A stretch of 64,000 nucleotides of DNA from Pseudodesulfovibrio sp. JC047 (GTDB lineage: Bacteria; Desulfobacterota; Desulfovibrionia; Desulfovibrionales; Desulfovibrionaceae), in the NCBI RefSeq assembly GCF_010468615.1, contig NZ_WUEH01000017.1:1-64000 (forward strand), written 5' to 3'. The translations under genes were made by a program, and so were the position numbers. The stretch's first letter is position 1. The number at the start of each line of letters is the position of its first letter. The notes beneath the pieces were generated by a model. It saw only the letters and a list, made by a program, of their open reading frames with translations. It was not told the DNA's origin and did no database searches. This document shows positions 17,891-28,018 of this stretch, piece after piece.

Positions 17891-18074
17891 ATAAAGCTCT
17901 CTGACCGGCAAAGAACGGCATTTTCAGAGCGCTATATAGTGACACTCCCCTTTCGTTAAAAATCCCCCTTCTTCACTCCTTCGCATAAGAGTACCTGTTG
18001 GTGTACTCTTCAAGTTGCATTGCGGCGTCAACAGACCGCCTAAGTCTGTCAACATACAATCAAGGAGTGACTCC

Positions 18075-19631
18075 ATGTTAACCGAAATCGCCATGGTCGG
18101 CGGAGGAATTGCGGTCGGGCTAGGAACCGGCTTCATGTTCTTCAAATATATGTCGGACAAACAGATTTCAGACTCCAAGGGCCTGGCGGAGCGCATCGTC
18201 TCCGAAGCCAGAAAAGAGAGTGAAGCCTTGAAAAAGGAAACACGGCTCCAGGCACAGGACGAGATTTACAGCCAGAAAAAAGAGCTGGAACGGGATTTCA
18301 AAGACCGCGAAAGCCAACTCAAAAACGAAGAGAAACGGCTCCATTCAAAAGAAGAACGCCTTGATACCAAGCGCGAAAAAGTCGCTGACAAGGAAGCACA
18401 GATAGTCGAACTGGAAAAACAGCTCATCAAACAGGAAAAACATCTTGGCGACCTTGAGGAAGACCTGGAACACAAAGCCGATGAGCATGAACGAAAACTT
18501 CAGGAAATATCCGGTTTGACCGTTGAGGAAGCCAGGGAAGACCTGCTCAAGGAAATAGAATCACGGACCCGGCATGAAGCGGCCAAGATGATCCGCAGCA
18601 TCGAGATGGAAGCCAAGGAAACCGCCAGTAAAAAGGCAAAAGAAGTATTGTCTCTCGCTCTGCAACGGTATGCCGGTGACTACGCCGGAGAACAGACCGT
18701 CACCGCAGTTGCCCTGCCGTCCGAAGACATGAAAGGCCGCATCATTGGCCGCGAAGGACGCAACATTCGCGCTCTGGAAGCCGCCACCGGCGTTGATCTG
18801 ATTATCGACGACACCCCGGAAACCGTTGTTTTATCCGCATTCAGCCCGCTCAAACGGGAAATCGCCAAACAAGCACTCGAACGCCTCATTCACGACGGTC
18901 GTATCCACCCTGCACGCATTGAAGAAATCGTGAGCAAGGTCGAAAGCGAAATGGACACCAAGCTCAAGGAAATTGGCGAACAGGCCACCTTTGACGTTGG
19001 TGTTCACGGTATCCACCCGGAAGTCATCAACCTGCTCGGACGGCTGCATTATCGCACCAGCTTCTCCCAGAATGTCCTGCAGCACTCCATGGAAGTCGCA
19101 TTCTTATGCGGCGTCATGGCGGCTGAATTGGGACTGAATGAAAAAGAAGCCAAGCGGGCCGGTCTGCTGCATGATATAGGCAAGGCCGTGGACCACGAAA
19201 TCGAAGGACCACATGCCATCATCGGCGCGGACCTGGCCAAAAAGCATGGAGAATCCAAAGCGATTATCCACGCGATCGCGGCTCACCACGAAGACACACC
19301 GCCCATGACCATCCTTGCCAATCTGGTGCAGGCTGCGGACTCTCTGTCCGGCGCACGCCCTGGCGCACGCAAAGAACTGCTTGAAAACTACGTCAAGCGG
19401 CTTGAGGAATTGGAAGGCTTGGCAACCGGATTCGACGGGGTTCAAAAGGCCTACGCAATCCAGGCCGGACGTGAAATTCGAGTTCTCGTCGATTCTGACA
19501 GAATCGGTGATGAAAATACCTACGTCCTCTGTAAGGACATTGCCGAAAAAATCGAAAACAACATGACGTATCCCGGCCAGATTCGGGTCACGGTCATCAG
19601 AGAAAAACGCGCTGTCGGCTACGCAAAATAG
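18075..19631 (+). CDS. rny: Ribonuclease Y
   Basis: The 518-residue endoribonuclease starts mRNA decay at the membrane. An N-terminal membrane segment (residues 4-27) is followed by a long charged coiled coil (about 30-185), a KH domain with [16 protein letters not shown] (about 217-232) and an HD domain with [11 protein letters not shown] and [12 protein letters not shown] (about 335-385). Length matches the family (about 520). The ATG at 18075 follows CAAGGAGTGACTCC. The gap from 6S RNA to this gene holds only a likely promoter region. Confidence 0.96.
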   Translation: MLTEIAMVGGGIAVGLGTGFMFFKYMSDKQISDSKGLAERIVSEARKESEALKKETRLQAQDEIYSQKKELERDFKDRESQLKNEEKRLHSKEERLDTKREKVADKEAQIVELEKQLIKQEKHLGDLEEDLEHKADEHERKLQEISGLTVEEAREDLLKEIESRTRHEAAKMIRSIEMEAKETASKKAKEVLSLALQRYAGDYAGEQTVTAVALPSEDMKGRIIGREGRNIRALEAATGVDLIIDDTPETVVLSAFSPLKREIAKQALERLIHDGRIHPARIEEIVSKVESEMDTKLKEIGEQATFDVGVHGIHPEVINLLGRLHYRTSFSQNVLQHSMEVAFLCGVMAAELGLNEKEAKRAGLLHDIGKAVDHEIEGPHAIIGADLAKKHGESKAIIHAIAAHHEDTPPMTILANLVQAADSLSGARPGARKELLENYVKRLEELEGLATGFDGVQKAYAIQAGREIRVLVDSDRIGDENTYVLCKDIAEKIENNMTYPGQIRVTVIREKRAVGYAK

Positions 19632-19640
19632 ACATCATAC

Positions 19641-19677
19641 ACGCACCCGGTCATCGACATGGCCGGGTGCGTTTTTC
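19641..19677 (+). terminator. Rho-independent terminator after rny
   Basis: Arms CGCACCCGG and CCGGGTGCG close around a TCATCGACATGG-type loop and are followed by TTTTT. Confidence 0.9.
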
Positions 19678-19837
19678 GATAAAGACCTGTCTCAAAGACA
19701 AATTCCTGATGCATATTATCATGGCATCATCGAGAAATTCCGGTATTCTACCATCACAGAACGATATCCCATGACGCACAAAACACGGGAAAAACACTCG
19801 GCAATGGGTCTCTTCCGGGACCAGCCACAGACACGGA

Positions 19838-20701
19838 ATGGATACAAAACACGCAATGAACAAGCCCATTAACGTCACCCAGTCCCAGATGGGCGACACC
19901 GAATTTCGACGGTTCAGCGAACTCATTCACACAGAATTTGGCATCAAGATGCCACCGACCAAACGCGTGTTGTTGCAAAGCCGGTTTCAAAAACGGCTCC
20001 GTGCTCTTGGCATGGCTTCGTACAAGGAATATTGCGAATATGTCTTCTCCGAAAAAGGACGCGAAGAAGAACGATCTCACCTCATTGACGTGGTCACCAC
20101 CAACACAACACATTTCTTCCGTGAGCCCAAACACTGGGATATCATGGACAGCGCAGTCCTGCCGGAACTCTGGAGCCGTGGCATTGGCCGCAACAGGGCA
20201 TTGCGAATATGGTCTGCCGGATGCTCCAGTGGCGAAGAGCCATACACCCTCGCCATGGTCCTCCATGAGTGGCGCGCCACACATCACGGCTTCGATTTTT
20301 CCATTCTGGCGACTGACATTTCTCGCCAAATTCTGACTGAAGCGAGTGACGCTGTCTATGCCATGGAAAAAGTCGATGACGTTCCCATGCAGTACAAAAA
20401 AAAGTACATGCTCAAATCAAAGAGCAAGAAACTGGTCAAGATGGATGCAATTCTTCGCGACAAGGTCTCGTTTCAACGGCTGAACTTCATGGAAAATTTC
20501 AAATTGCCACATCCACAAGACATCATTTTCTGTCGCAATGTGGTCATTTATTTCGACCGCCCTACCCAGGCAACACTCTTTGCCAAATTCTGCAACAACC
20601 TGAAACCGGGTGGGTATTTGTTCATCGGTCATTCGGAAAGCTTGTCCGGGCTGACCCTGCCTCTCAAACAGGTTGCCCCCACGGTCTTTCAACGAGTATA
20701 A
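19838..20701 (+). CDS. cheR: CheR-type chemoreceptor glutamate methyltransferase
   Basis: The 287-residue enzyme methylates chemoreceptor glutamates with SAM. It has the N-terminal helical CheR domain (about 20-75), the SAM-binding loop RIWSAGCSSGEEPYTLAM (about 123-140), the LATDIS acidic motif and DIIFCRNVVIYFDR, followed by a C-terminal GGYLFIGHSES. The start is uncertain between 19838 and the ATG six codons later. It has its own position after the rny terminator; a cheD gene lies about 38 kb away at 58,626. Confidence 0.92.
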   Translation: MDTKHAMNKPINVTQSQMGDTEFRRFSELIHTEFGIKMPPTKRVLLQSRFQKRLRALGMASYKEYCEYVFSEKGREEERSHLIDVVTTNTTHFFREPKHWDIMDSAVLPELWSRGIGRNRALRIWSAGCSSGEEPYTLAMVLHEWRATHHGFDFSILATDISRQILTEASDAVYAMEKVDDVPMQYKKKYMLKSKSKKLVKMDAILRDKVSFQRLNFMENFKLPHPQDIIFCRNVVIYFDRPTQATLFAKFCNNLKPGGYLFIGHSESLSGLTLPLKQVAPTVFQRV

Positions 20702-20773
20702 TTTTTCCGCACCATTCACCCATTCACCCCACGCAACCGCCGTTTGTCACGGCCATTCACTGACAGGAGTCTC

Positions 20774-21550
20774 ATGCGTATTCTGTTTCTCGGCGATATT
20801 GTCGGCATTCCCGGACGCACAGCCCTCAAAAAGTCTCTCGGTTCCATCAAGGAAAAACAATCCATTGATCTGATCTTCGTCAACGGAGAAAACGCCAGCG
20901 GCGGCTATGGGCTGAAAGCAAAACACGCCAAGGACTTCTTCAAGTCTGGCGTGGATGGCATCACCGGCGGCAACCATATTTGGAAATACAAAGACCTGTA
21001 TTCCATGCTCGACTCGGACACACGCATTGTCCGTCCCCTGAACTATGCAGACCACCTGCCCGGCACCGGACTGCGCATCTTTGAAAAGAAGGGATTTCCG
21101 CCCGTGGCCGTCTTCAACGTCATGGGCCGAACATTCATGCCCCCCATTGACTGCCCCTTTGCGGCCATGGAAACGGCCCTGGATGCCCTGCCTGCGGACA
21201 TCCCCATTCAACTTGTTGATTTTCATGCTGAAGCTACCGGAGAAAAAATCGCCATGGGCTATTTTCTGGATGGCAAAGTGTCCGCCGTGCTCGGCACGCA
21301 CACCCACGTTCAGACCAACGATGCCAAGGTCCTCCCCGGAGGCACGGCGTATCTCACGGATCTCGGCATGTGCGGAGCCGTTGATTCCTGCCTCGGCATG
21401 AAGCCAGAAATCATTCTGGACCGATATCTGACGGGCCTGCCACGCAAACTTGAAGCCGCCTCTGGTCCAGGGATTTTACAAGGCGCGATTTTTGACTTAG
21501 ATGAAACAACCGGCAACGCGGTTTCGATAACCACGTTCAAGCATAAATGA
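20774..21550 (+). CDS. YmdB-family metallophosphoesterase
   Basis: The 258-residue product starts MRILFLGDIVGIPGRTALK and has NGENASGG, GGNHIWKY and GTHTHVQTND, the di-metal ligand motifs of the TIGR00282/YmdB family, which hydrolyses 2',3'-cyclic nucleotides in Bacillus. In Bacillus ymdB lies directly after the RNase Y gene; here cheR is between them, so the association is kept with an insertion. The ATG at 20774 follows CAGGAGT. tyrS starts 33 bases downstream. Confidence 0.9.
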   Translation: MRILFLGDIVGIPGRTALKKSLGSIKEKQSIDLIFVNGENASGGYGLKAKHAKDFFKSGVDGITGGNHIWKYKDLYSMLDSDTRIVRPLNYADHLPGTGLRIFEKKGFPPVAVFNVMGRTFMPPIDCPFAAMETALDALPADIPIQLVDFHAEATGEKIAMGYFLDGKVSAVLGTHTHVQTNDAKVLPGGTAYLTDLGMCGAVDSCLGMKPEIILDRYLTGLPRKLEAASGPGILQGAIFDLDETTGNAVSITTFKHK

Positions 21551-21583
21551 CAGACCGTGAGACATTCAACACTTACGGGAAAA

Positions 21584-22876
21584 ATGGGGAAAAACGTGAA
21601 TATTTTTGACGAACTTAAATGGCGAGGGCTCATCAATCAGGTATCCGACGAAGACAAGGTGCGCGAATATCTCGACACCCCCGGAGCCTCCATGTATTGC
21701 GGCTTCGACCCCACCGCGGAATCCCTGCATATTGGGAACCTCGTGCCATTGCTCTGCCTCGTTCGCATGAAACGTGCAGGGCATAACCCGCTCTATCTCA
21801 TGGGTGGAGCCACGGGGCGTATCGGCGACCCGTCCGGCAAGGACAAGGAACGTGAACTGTCCGATACCAATCTCATGGAAGAACGCCTTGAAAAAATCAA
21901 GGCTCAGGTTCGCCGCTTCGTGGAACGCAACACCGGCGATCGTCCAGATATCGTCAACAACTATGACTGGACCAAGGATTTGACCGCCATCGAACTGTTG
22001 CGCGACGTCGGCAAGCACTTCACCGTCAACTGGATGTTGCAGAAGGAATCGGTCAAAGGTCGCATCGGTCGCGAGGAAACCGGCATCTCCTATACCGAAT
22101 TTTCCTACATGATCCTCCAGAGCTATGATTTCTATCATCTGTATAAAACCCGCAATTGCAGGATGCAGATCGGTGGCGGCGACCAATGGGGAAACATCAC
22201 CTCCGGCTGTGAATTCACCCGGCGTCGTTCCGCGCACGAAGGCGAGCAGGCTGAAGTCTTTGCCTTGACCTTCCCGCTAATTACTACGGCATCCGGCAAG
22301 AAATTCGGTAAATCCGAAGGCAATGCGGTCTACATGAACGCGGAAATGACCTCGCCATACGCATTCTATCAGTATTTCGTGAATACCGATGATGCCGACG
22401 TCGTCAAATTTCTCAAGATCTTCACTTTCCTCGATCAGGAAGAAATTGCGACCTACGAAAAGTTGGTTGAAGAAGCACCGCACGAACGTGCTGCCCAAAA
22501 GAAACTGGCCGAAGAAGTCACGCGCATGATTCATGGTCAAATGGAATTGGATCGCGTTCTGGCCGCCACCGAAGCCCTTTTCGGCAAAGGCGATCTCAAG
22601 GCCATCGACCCGAGAACACTTCGTTCAGCCCTGGAATCCGCGCCCAACTTCCGCTATGCGCCCGGCGATGTTCCCGACCTTCCCCAAATGCTGGTTGACC
22701 TCGGTCTGGTCAAATCCAAGGGACAGGCCCGCAAGGATGTCAAAGGCGGCGGCGTCTACATCAACGGCGAACGTTTCGAAGAAAATCAGGAACTCGCTGA
22801 TTCCGATTTCATCGCCGGAGAACTTCTTGTCATCCGCAAAGGCAAAAAGAACTACGGACTCATTACCAAAGGGTAA
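21584..22876 (+). CDS. tyrS: Tyrosyl-tRNA synthetase
   Basis: The 430-residue class I synthetase has YCGFDPTAESLHIGNLVPL (HIGH variant, HIGN), the tyrosine pocket motif QIGGGDQWGNI, the KMSKS-type loop KFGKSEG, and a C-terminal S4 RNA-binding domain (KSKGQARKDVKGGGVYINGERF). The ATG at 21584 was chosen; a GTG four codons later (MNIFDELKWRG) is also possible. A strong terminator follows. Confidence 0.95.
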   Translation: MGKNVNIFDELKWRGLINQVSDEDKVREYLDTPGASMYCGFDPTAESLHIGNLVPLLCLVRMKRAGHNPLYLMGGATGRIGDPSGKDKERELSDTNLMEERLEKIKAQVRRFVERNTGDRPDIVNNYDWTKDLTAIELLRDVGKHFTVNWMLQKESVKGRIGREETGISYTEFSYMILQSYDFYHLYKTRNCRMQIGGGDQWGNITSGCEFTRRRSAHEGEQAEVFALTFPLITTASGKKFGKSEGNAVYMNAEMTSPYAFYQYFVNTDDADVVKFLKIFTFLDQEEIATYEKLVEEAPHERAAQKKLAEEVTRMIHGQMELDRVLAATEALFGKGDLKAIDPRTLRSALESAPNFRYAPGDVPDLPQMLVDLGLVKSKGQARKDVKGGGVYINGERFEENQELADSDFIAGELLVIRKGKKNYGLITKG

Positions 22877-22899
22877 CAGCAACCAACAGAACAGACTGA

Positions 22900-22930
22900 A
22901 TGGCCACCTGAATCAGGTGGCCATTTTTAT
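22900..22930 (+). terminator. Rho-independent terminator after tyrS
   Basis: Arms ATGGCCACCTGA and TCAGGTGGCCAT are perfect complements and are followed by TTTT. Confidence 0.92.
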
Positions 22931-23071
22931 AGACATACTTTTTCAGATACACTTTATCACCCAAAGTCCCCCTTTCTCCTTCCTCTTTTTCTTCCCAATT
23001 CCGCTCTTTCTGCCCCCGGCCGCACCCCATAATACTTGACCTGACGCCCAAGAAGAGGCACACCCACGCCC

Positions 23072-23764
23072 ATGAATGAAACGTTATGGATACTCTTCGC
23101 ATTGGTGGACCTTTCCATGGTCCTGGTCGTCTATCGTCTTTTCGGACGCATCGGTCTTTTCGGCCTCATGGTTTTCAACCTGTTGCTTTGCAACATTCAG
23201 GTGCTGAAAACCGTTGAACTTTTCGGATTGACCACCACATTGGGCAACGTGCTTTATGCCAGCGTCTTTCTCTCCACTGACCTGCTCAGTGAATTCTATG
23301 GCAAAAAAGAAGCACGCAAAGGCGTTCTGCTCGGTTTCGTCACGCTAGTCATGATGGTGACCTATATGCAAATCGCCCTCTATTTTCAGCCGTCAGCCGA
23401 TGACTTTGCCCAGCCTCATCTGTCCGCTCTCTTCGGATTCATGCCCCGCATCGCCCTGGCCAGCATGATGGCCTATCTCATCTCTCAATTGCACGACGTC
23501 TGGGCCTTCCACGCCATCAAAGCCCGAACCGGCGAAAAGCTCCTCTGGCTCCGAAACAATGCGTCTACCATGATAAGTCAGTTACTCGATTCCGCCATTT
23601 TTTGTTTCATCGCCTTCTGGGGACTCTTCCCCATGGACGTTTTCCTCGAAATTCTTCTGTCTACCTATGTGATCAAAATCGCGGTCGCAGGACTGGATAC
23701 ACCCTTCATCTATCTCGCTAAACGACTCTTCGCAGATCGACTCCAGGCTCCCAAAGAAGCATAA
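23072..23764 (+). CDS. Queuosine precursor transporter (YhhQ/DUF165 family)
   Basis: The 230-residue protein has six membrane helices and the family signature STDLLSEFYGKKEARKGVLLGF near residue 70, followed by QLHDVWAFHAIKARTGEKLLWLRNNAST and QLLDSAIF. The family imports the queuosine precursors preQ0 or preQ1 used to modify tRNA. It stands alone after the tyrS terminator and is followed by a long hairpin. Confidence 0.9.
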   Translation: MNETLWILFALVDLSMVLVVYRLFGRIGLFGLMVFNLLLCNIQVLKTVELFGLTTTLGNVLYASVFLSTDLLSEFYGKKEARKGVLLGFVTLVMMVTYMQIALYFQPSADDFAQPHLSALFGFMPRIALASMMAYLISQLHDVWAFHAIKARTGEKLLWLRNNASTMISQLLDSAIFCFIAFWGLFPMDVFLEILLSTYVIKIAVAGLDTPFIYLAKRLFADRLQAPKEA

Positions 23765-23778
23765 ATTGCCTTCGGCGA

Positions 23779-23837
23779 CTGGGGGAAAGGGAGAGACAAA
23801 CCCTTTGAAAAGGGCTTTTTCTCTCCCTTTCCCCCAG
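23779..23837 (+). terminator. Long hairpin after the queuosine precursor transporter
   Basis: Perfect 18-base arms at 23779-23796 and 23820-23837 (CTGGGGGAAAGGGAGAGA and its complement) enclose a smaller CCCTTT/AAAGGG stem. A GGGCTTTTT stretch inside gives an intrinsic-terminator look. Its length recalls a repeat-type palindrome. Confidence 0.75.
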
Positions 23838-23920
23838 ACCCCCTATCTCTCTCTTTTCCTAAACTTTATATGTGCCTTCGGCAGGTGTGTGCGCTCGCGT
23901 GGGGGCATGGCTGTCGTGTA

Positions 23921-24302
23921 TGGTGTGGAATGTCTCCGACGGCCAGAGAGGAACCTCTTGGAAGAGGTTCCCCTCTGGACTCCCTTCCAGAACTTTTTGG
24001 CGCGCCTTCGGCGAGGGCATCCGTTATCCATTGAGTGGGATTGAAGAAGGAGGGGATGGATATGAAAGAGGGAATGGGTAAAGAAAGAAGAGAGAAGAAG
24101 GGGAAATTACAAAATTAAAAACCCTTGCAAAAAATGCAATTTTTTACAACGTCTTTCCAAGAGCCGCACGAACTCACGCTGCCGACAGCTTCGAGCGAAG
24201 CGAGCGATAAAAAGTTTAGGAAAGTCCAGAGAACCCTTTTCAAAGGGTTCTTTGGTGGGTCCAGGGCAACGCCCTGGTCTCGCTGAAAGCGGCCCCCGGC
24301 AG
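23921..24302 (-). repeat. Hairpin-rich intergenic element, copy 2 (inverted)
   Basis: Read on the minus strand this repeats the order of copy 1 at 15115-15597: the GC hairpin, the GAACCC/GGGTTC palindrome, the CGCTCGCTTCGCTCG block, the GTTGTAAAAAATTGC stretch, the CCTTCTTCAATCCCACTCAA stretch and the GAACCTCTT palindrome. It lacks the 94-base duplication. It fills the gap of 597 bases between the transporter gene and the SPOR gene; no gene was seen in 23765-24361. Confidence 0.85.
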
Positions 24303-24324
24303 GGCCGGTAGGGCCGGTAGAGTA

Positions 24325-24360
24325 TAAAAAAAAGGCGAACGGTGAGGTTCGCCTTTTTTT
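24325..24360 (-). terminator. Bidirectional terminator after the SPOR gene
   Basis: GGCGAAC (24334-24340) and GTTCGCC (24347-24353) form a stem flanked by a run of A on one side and T on the other, so it can serve the minus-strand gene that ends at 24362. Confidence 0.88.
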
Positions 24361-24361
24361 A

Positions 24362-25057
24362 TTATTGGGAGAGTGTTTTCTTTTTGAGGAGTGGCTTTTT
24401 GATGCCATGCTTGGCGAGGATCGCTTTCATGCCATCGGTGGATGATGGCGTCCCGTAGTGGAGCACTTGAACACGATGCCAAGTTGAACCTTTGGCTTCG
24501 CCTGCGGCGACCGTGGCACGCAATCCAGCGGCAACGAGGGCATCGCGGAGCTTTGCAGCCATGTCGGCTTTTTTGAAAGACGCAACCTGATAGACATAGT
24601 CATAGACCTGTTCGCCGGACTTGGCCGTGGCCGGATCAAACGCTTCGGGCTTGATAGGACTTTTGACAACGGGCTGCTTTTTCGGTGTGACAGGCTGCTT
24701 TACGGACTTGGCGGGCACCGGTTTCGGCTCTGGCTGATCCATGACCTGTTGCGTCGGTGTGGACAAACGATCTGCATAGTCCAACTCTTCGAGTTCGAGC
24801 ACTTTTGGTGCTGCCAATTCATCTGCCTGCGAACGCTCTGCGGACGGCATGATCTGCTGAAGCGGCGGGACATCTGCTTCGGGGCGATATCCACGTCCGA
24901 TGAGAATTCCCATGACAAAGAAAAAGGTTAATGCGAGAACTCCGGCTCCAACGGCACTAATCAGGCCTGAAAGAGACAGGGAAAAGGCATAGGTCTTCTT
25001 GGTCGCGTTGAGCTTGGGGACTTTGACCTTGTATTTCGGTTCTTTTTTTTCCGCCAT
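24362..25057 (-). CDS. SPOR-domain membrane protein
   Basis: The 231-residue product has one membrane anchor (about residues 27-53, LSGLISAVGAGVLALTFFFV), a Pro/Lys-rich linker (about 105-140) and a C-terminal SPOR domain (from YDYVYQVASFKKADMAAKLRD). SPOR domains bind peptidoglycan at sites of division, where stem peptides have been removed. It lies 4 bases after the argS stop and is probably co-transcribed. Its exact role in division is not shown by the sequence. Confidence 0.88.
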   Translation of the reverse strand: MAEKKEPKYKVKVPKLNATKKTYAFSLSLSGLISAVGAGVLALTFFFVMGILIGRGYRPEADVPPLQQIMPSAERSQADELAAPKVLELEELDYADRLSTPTQQVMDQPEPKPVPAKSVKQPVTPKKQPVVKSPIKPEAFDPATAKSGEQVYDYVYQVASFKKADMAAKLRDALVAAGLRATVAAGEAKGSTWHRVQVLHYGTPSSTDGMKAILAKHGIKKPLLKKKTLSQ

Positions 25058-25061
25058 AATT

Positions 25062-26705
25062 CTACATCGATTCCGGGGCGTTCACTCCGAGTAATCCCAG
25101 TCCATTCTTGACCACCATTGCCACACAATTCAGTATCATCAATCGAGCTCCCGCCACATCGGCCTCGGCAGAGAGCACATGACAATTGGTATAGTATCTG
25201 TGGAGCTTTGATGCAAGCTCTTGCAAATATGTTGCGATCACATTTGGACTTTGCGTGCGGGCAGCGGCCTCGACAGCATCCGGATACAGATCAAGATGCT
25301 GTAAAATTTCCATGTCGTACTTCGTGTTGAGCAAAGCCAGGGACTCTGAAGACAGAGATGCCGAAGCAATGCCGGCGTCAGCGGCCTTCTTGTTCAGGGA
25401 ACAAATACGGGCGTGGGCGTACTGCACGTAATAGACCGGATTGTCCATGGTCTTCTGCTTGACCAATTCCAGATCGAAATCGAGCTTGGAGTCGGACTTG
25501 CGGGACAGGAACATGAATCTGGCGGCATCGGAACCGACTTCGTCCACAACGTCCTTGAGGGTCTCGAACTGCCCGGCCCGGGTGGACATGGCAATAGGCT
25601 GACCATCCCTGAGCAGGTTGACCAGATTGACCAAAATGACGTGAAGACCACCTTTTTTGCCAAGAGCCTCGCAGGCCGCCATCATGCGGGGAATGTAGCC
25701 GTGATGGTCCGCACCCCAGATATCAACGACGGTGTCGAAACCACGTTTGAACTTGTTGTCGTGATAGGCGATATCAGACGCGAAATAGGTGGTGTCACCG
25801 TTTGATTTACGAAGCACACGGTCCTTGTCGTCGCCCAGTTCGGTGGACTTGAACCAAAACGCGCCGTCCGCCTCGTAACCCATGCCGGACGCGGTCATGT
25901 CCGCAAAGGTTTCATCGACTTTGCCATCGGTGACCAAAGATTTTTCGGAAAACCAGACATCGTGACGCACGCCGAACGCGGCCAGATCCTGCTTGATTCC
26001 TTCGAGAATCACGTCCTTGCCGTAGACCTTGCAAATTTCGGTTGCCTCGGCCTCATCCATCTCCAACAGATCGGAATGCTTGGCCATGACGTCACGGGCG
26101 ATGTCAATGATGTAGTCACCCTTGTAGAAATCCGTGGGTTCGGGAACATCGTGCCCGGCGAGCTTCCGCGCACGATACAGAATGGAACCACCCAAAATGA
26201 GCATCTGACGACCAGCGTCGTTGATGTAATATTCCGCTTCGACGTCGTACCCGGCCTTTTCCAGAATACGTGTCAGGGAATCGCCCAATGCCGCACCTCG
26301 ACCATGGCCAATGTGCAGCGGCCCGGTGGGATTGGCAGAGACATATTCGACCTGAATCCGGGTGCCGTTGCCCATGGTGGATGTTCCGTATGCGGCACCG
26401 GCTTCGGTAACCACACTCACGGTTTCCTGCCAGAACGTCGGGGCAAAGGTGAAATTCAGAAAGCCGGGTCCGGCGATCTCGACTTTTTCAATCAGGGAAT
26501 CGTTGTCAAAGGCCCCCTGAATATCTTCGGCAATTGCGCGTGGAGCCTTTTTGGCCTGCTTGGCAAGCATCATGGCGACGTTGGCCGACATATCACCGAA
26601 CTTCTTGTCTTTTGGCGGTTCGATAACCGTCTTTTCCGGCCATTCCCACCCGAAACTCTCCAGCACTTTCTTGAGTGCCTCTTCCAAATGTATCTTTGCT
26701 CTCAT
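25062..26705 (-). CDS. argS: Arginyl-tRNA synthetase
   Basis: The 547-residue class I synthetase has the N-terminal Add-1-like domain, the HIGH box in [15 protein letters not shown], the ArgRS loop [11 protein letters not shown] in place of KMSKS, and a C-terminal DALR helical domain ending near [17 protein letters not shown]. It charges tRNA-Arg. The ATG at 26705 is the normal start. The SPOR gene follows immediately. Confidence 0.96.
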   Translation of the reverse strand: MRAKIHLEEALKKVLESFGWEWPEKTVIEPPKDKKFGDMSANVAMMLAKQAKKAPRAIAEDIQGAFDNDSLIEKVEIAGPGFLNFTFAPTFWQETVSVVTEAGAAYGTSTMGNGTRIQVEYVSANPTGPLHIGHGRGAALGDSLTRILEKAGYDVEAEYYINDAGRQMLILGGSILYRARKLAGHDVPEPTDFYKGDYIIDIARDVMAKHSDLLEMDEAEATEICKVYGKDVILEGIKQDLAAFGVRHDVWFSEKSLVTDGKVDETFADMTASGMGYEADGAFWFKSTELGDDKDRVLRKSNGDTTYFASDIAYHDNKFKRGFDTVVDIWGADHHGYIPRMMAACEALGKKGGLHVILVNLVNLLRDGQPIAMSTRAGQFETLKDVVDEVGSDAARFMFLSRKSDSKLDFDLELVKQKTMDNPVYYVQYAHARICSLNKKAADAGIASASLSSESLALLNTKYDMEILQHLDLYPDAVEAAARTQSPNVIATYLQELASKLHRYYTNCHVLSAEADVAGARLMILNCVAMVVKNGLGLLGVNAPESM

Positions 26706-26813
26706 GAGTATATATTCTCCTTAAACTGGCTTTGTGAGGCTGGAACTAGCACGTTTGAGGACGCAATCCAAGCGGAGATACACGACCACTCCCGGCTGGA
26801 ATAGACAAATTCC

Positions 26814-27848
26814 CTAGGACCTGAACTGCGGTAGGGTCCGTCGTATCGATTCAGGCACCATGTTCAGGACCACTCGTTCAATGGCCTGCTGGTGCCGATG
26901 GTAGACCAACCCGAGCACAATGATGGCCACGCCCACGCCACTGAGGGCAAACGCGAAAAGCAGTTCGTTTTCAAAGACGTCATAGGCAAGGTGGCCGAGA
27001 TACAGACATACCCCAAATCCACCGAAAATGATGAAGACACGCCGCTGAACAAGAATCGAGACACCGATCAATCCAAGATTCAGACAGACATAGACAAATC
27101 GTCCAAGTTCCGTCTCGCTGTCCATGAATGTCAGACCGCCCCAAAAAGCGAACAATCCGAACAGGTAGCCCCAAAATGCGAAATCCTTTTCCGTGCGCCG
27201 ATCCACCAGAAAACTGCCGATCAGCATTGTCAGGCCGAACCAGATAGAGACGATCTTGCGGTGTTCCCATGAAAAATCAGAACCATACAGAACAGACGTC
27301 AAATCCATGGACATGAACCAGAGACTGAACGCGATCGGCAGTGTAATAAACGGAAAACGGAACCACTTCAGCGCGACGAGTCCCGCCAGAACAGTGCCGA
27401 CCTCCATGACAAACCAGCCGCTCCTGACCCATTCATAAAAATCGGAATAGCTGCCCGGCTCATTCCAGCCCCACCACCCTGTCATTTCCTGAATCCCGTA
27501 TATCGCCATGGGTGTCATGCAGACGGCGGCGGTTATCAGGATGCCGCCGGGGATGGTCTGCCCCTTGCGCGTCCACAGCCACCGACCGGAAAGGACAAAG
27601 GCTCCGGCATAGATCAATGCCACGGCCAAATGGCCGCTCCCGCCAAGGGCTTCCCAGGCCGAACTCACATACAACGTCATGGCCCCGATAATAATGAGTC
27701 CCCCCAGATAGGAAAGGACATGGGCAACGGACAGCGACGGGCTGTCGGCGTATCTGGTCTGAAACGCCGCAATCAGGGCATCACGTACTTCGGGAGCGAT
27801 CACTCCGGTCTCAGCCGCCCAATCAAGATCCTTGCGTGAAAATTTCAT
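26814..27848 (-). CDS. DUF2157-type multipass membrane protein
   Basis: The 344-residue product starts with a cytoplasmic helix (MKFSRKDLDWAAETGVIAP) and then has about ten membrane helices, beginning at LSYLGGLIIIGAMTLYV. This layout fits DUF2157 proteins, whose function is unknown. The ATG at 27848 follows GGAGGAG; the open frame above it is not used. Its neighbours are unrelated housekeeping genes, and no function is inferred. Confidence 0.75.
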   Translation of the reverse strand: MKFSRKDLDWAAETGVIAPEVRDALIAAFQTRYADSPSLSVAHVLSYLGGLIIIGAMTLYVSSAWEALGGSGHLAVALIYAGAFVLSGRWLWTRKGQTIPGGILITAAVCMTPMAIYGIQEMTGWWGWNEPGSYSDFYEWVRSGWFVMEVGTVLAGLVALKWFRFPFITLPIAFSLWFMSMDLTSVLYGSDFSWEHRKIVSIWFGLTMLIGSFLVDRRTEKDFAFWGYLFGLFAFWGGLTFMDSETELGRFVYVCLNLGLIGVSILVQRRVFIIFGGFGVCLYLGHLAYDVFENELLFAFALSGVGVAIIVLGLVYHRHQQAIERVVLNMVPESIRRTLPQFRS

Positions 27849-28018
27849 TGGTCTCCTCCGAAACAGACTCCATTCAGCACACGGTACGACAAACACCCAT
27901 TCGTGTACACCGCAGAGACATTCTCTCTGCAAAGAGAATGGTATGCTCCGCAATCACACAAGGCTCTCGCGCAGCACGGCGACCAAACCAACCATGGAGC
28001 TCGACCGTTCAGGCAGTC

